The notes under the pieces are model-generated. The model was given only the letters and a program-made list of their open reading frames with translations. It did no database searches and was not told the DNA's origin. The position numbers and the translations under genes were made by a program. From NCBI GenBank assembly GCA_903892315.1, contig CAITHY010000086.1, positions 1 through 5,320 of the forward strand: a stretch of 5,320 bases of DNA. Reading direction: 5' to 3'. This DNA comes from an uncultured beta proteobacterium (GTDB lineage: Bacteria; Pseudomonadota; Gammaproteobacteria; Burkholderiales; Burkholderiaceae). Below, piece by piece: positions 5,306 to 5,320 of the stretch; the stretch's first letter is position 1; each line of letters opens with the position of its first letter.

Positions 5306-5320
5306 GACCTAAAGGAGGTC
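5306..5320 (+). promoter_or_regulatory. Strong Shine-Dalgarno that can fold into its own hairpin
   Basis: AAAGGAGGT (5311-5319) is a nine-base match to the complement of the 16S rRNA 3' end, the strongest ribosome binding site in the window. The bases just before it, GACCT (5306-5310), can pair with AGGTC (5316-5320), enclosing AAAGG in the loop and hiding half the site. The start codon it serves must lie a few bases beyond the window edge. Confidence 0.65.

Larger units (their letters stand above)
5125..5320 (+). promoter_or_regulatory. Hairpin-rich 5' leader, presumed rne (RNase E) 5' UTR, runs past window end
   Basis: From the predicted start near 5125 to the window edge there is at least 196 bases of leader with no substantial open reading frame. 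Stems seen by eye are GCCAA/TTGGC with a 4-base loop (5129-5142), AACCTG/CAGGTT with a 4-base loop (5151-5166), GGAGTC/GACTCC with an 11-base loop (5182-5204), GGGG/CCCC with a 3-base loop (5206-5216), CGCG/CGCG with a 3-base loop (5258-5268), the palindrome at 5285-5298, and a final stem around the ribosome binding site. None is followed by a U-tract, so these are not intrinsic terminators. In E. coli rne lies divergent from rluC and carries a long structured 5' UTR through which RNase E controls its own mRNA. Assigning this leader to rne is inference from that synteny. Confidence 0.6.

Noticed and set aside
1..5320. Search by eye for a mobile element, CRISPR array, tRNA, toxin-antitoxin or defence system
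   Set aside because: No terminal repeats with transposase motifs, no spaced repeats, no tRNA cloverleaf and no defence-type domains; all substantial reading frames are accounted for by housekeeping families.

Overview
The window looks like core chromosome of a betaproteobacterium, most likely a Burkholderiales member close to Polynucleobacter. This rests on the cysteine-free 59-residue L32, the moderate GC by eye, and the gene order. Taxonomy here is inference from recognised protein sequences, not a search result.

Layout, left to right: rpmF (ribosomal protein L32, minus) and yceD (DUF177, minus) form a leftward unit that probably continues into plsX outside the window. Divergent from yceD, yceF (Maf-family nucleotide pyrophosphatase, plus) is followed by an RsmI-like SAM methyltransferase (plus). 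A perfect 8-bp inverted repeat at the end of the methyltransferase gene marks the convergence with a leftward operon transcribed in the order rluC (23S rRNA pseudouridine synthase), HAD phosphatase, sppA-type S49 peptidase. These three genes are separated by only 8 and 12 bases. The right end (5037-5320) holds no complete gene. It carries a rightward TATAAT promoter and a roughly 200-base hairpin-rich leader ending in a near-perfect Shine-Dalgarno sequence, whose gene starts just beyond the window. By synteny that gene should be rne (RNase E).

The arrangement matches the enterobacterial order rne / rluC / yceF / yceD / rpmF / plsX, with three genes (methyltransferase, sppA, HAD) placed between rluC and yceF. 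The theme is ribosome and RNA metabolism: L32, YceD (linked to 23S rRNA accumulation), YceF (removal of modified nucleotides such as m7GTP), an RsmI-like methyltransferase, RluC, and RNase E next door. SppA and the HAD phosphatase are general housekeeping enzymes.

I see no mobile element, CRISPR array, tRNA, rRNA, toxin-antitoxin pair or phage gene, and no convincing undescribed multi-gene system. The parts most worth a second look are the structured leader at the right end, whose Shine-Dalgarno can fold on itself, the divergent methyltransferase of unknown substrate, and the terminator-like hairpin built into coding sequence.
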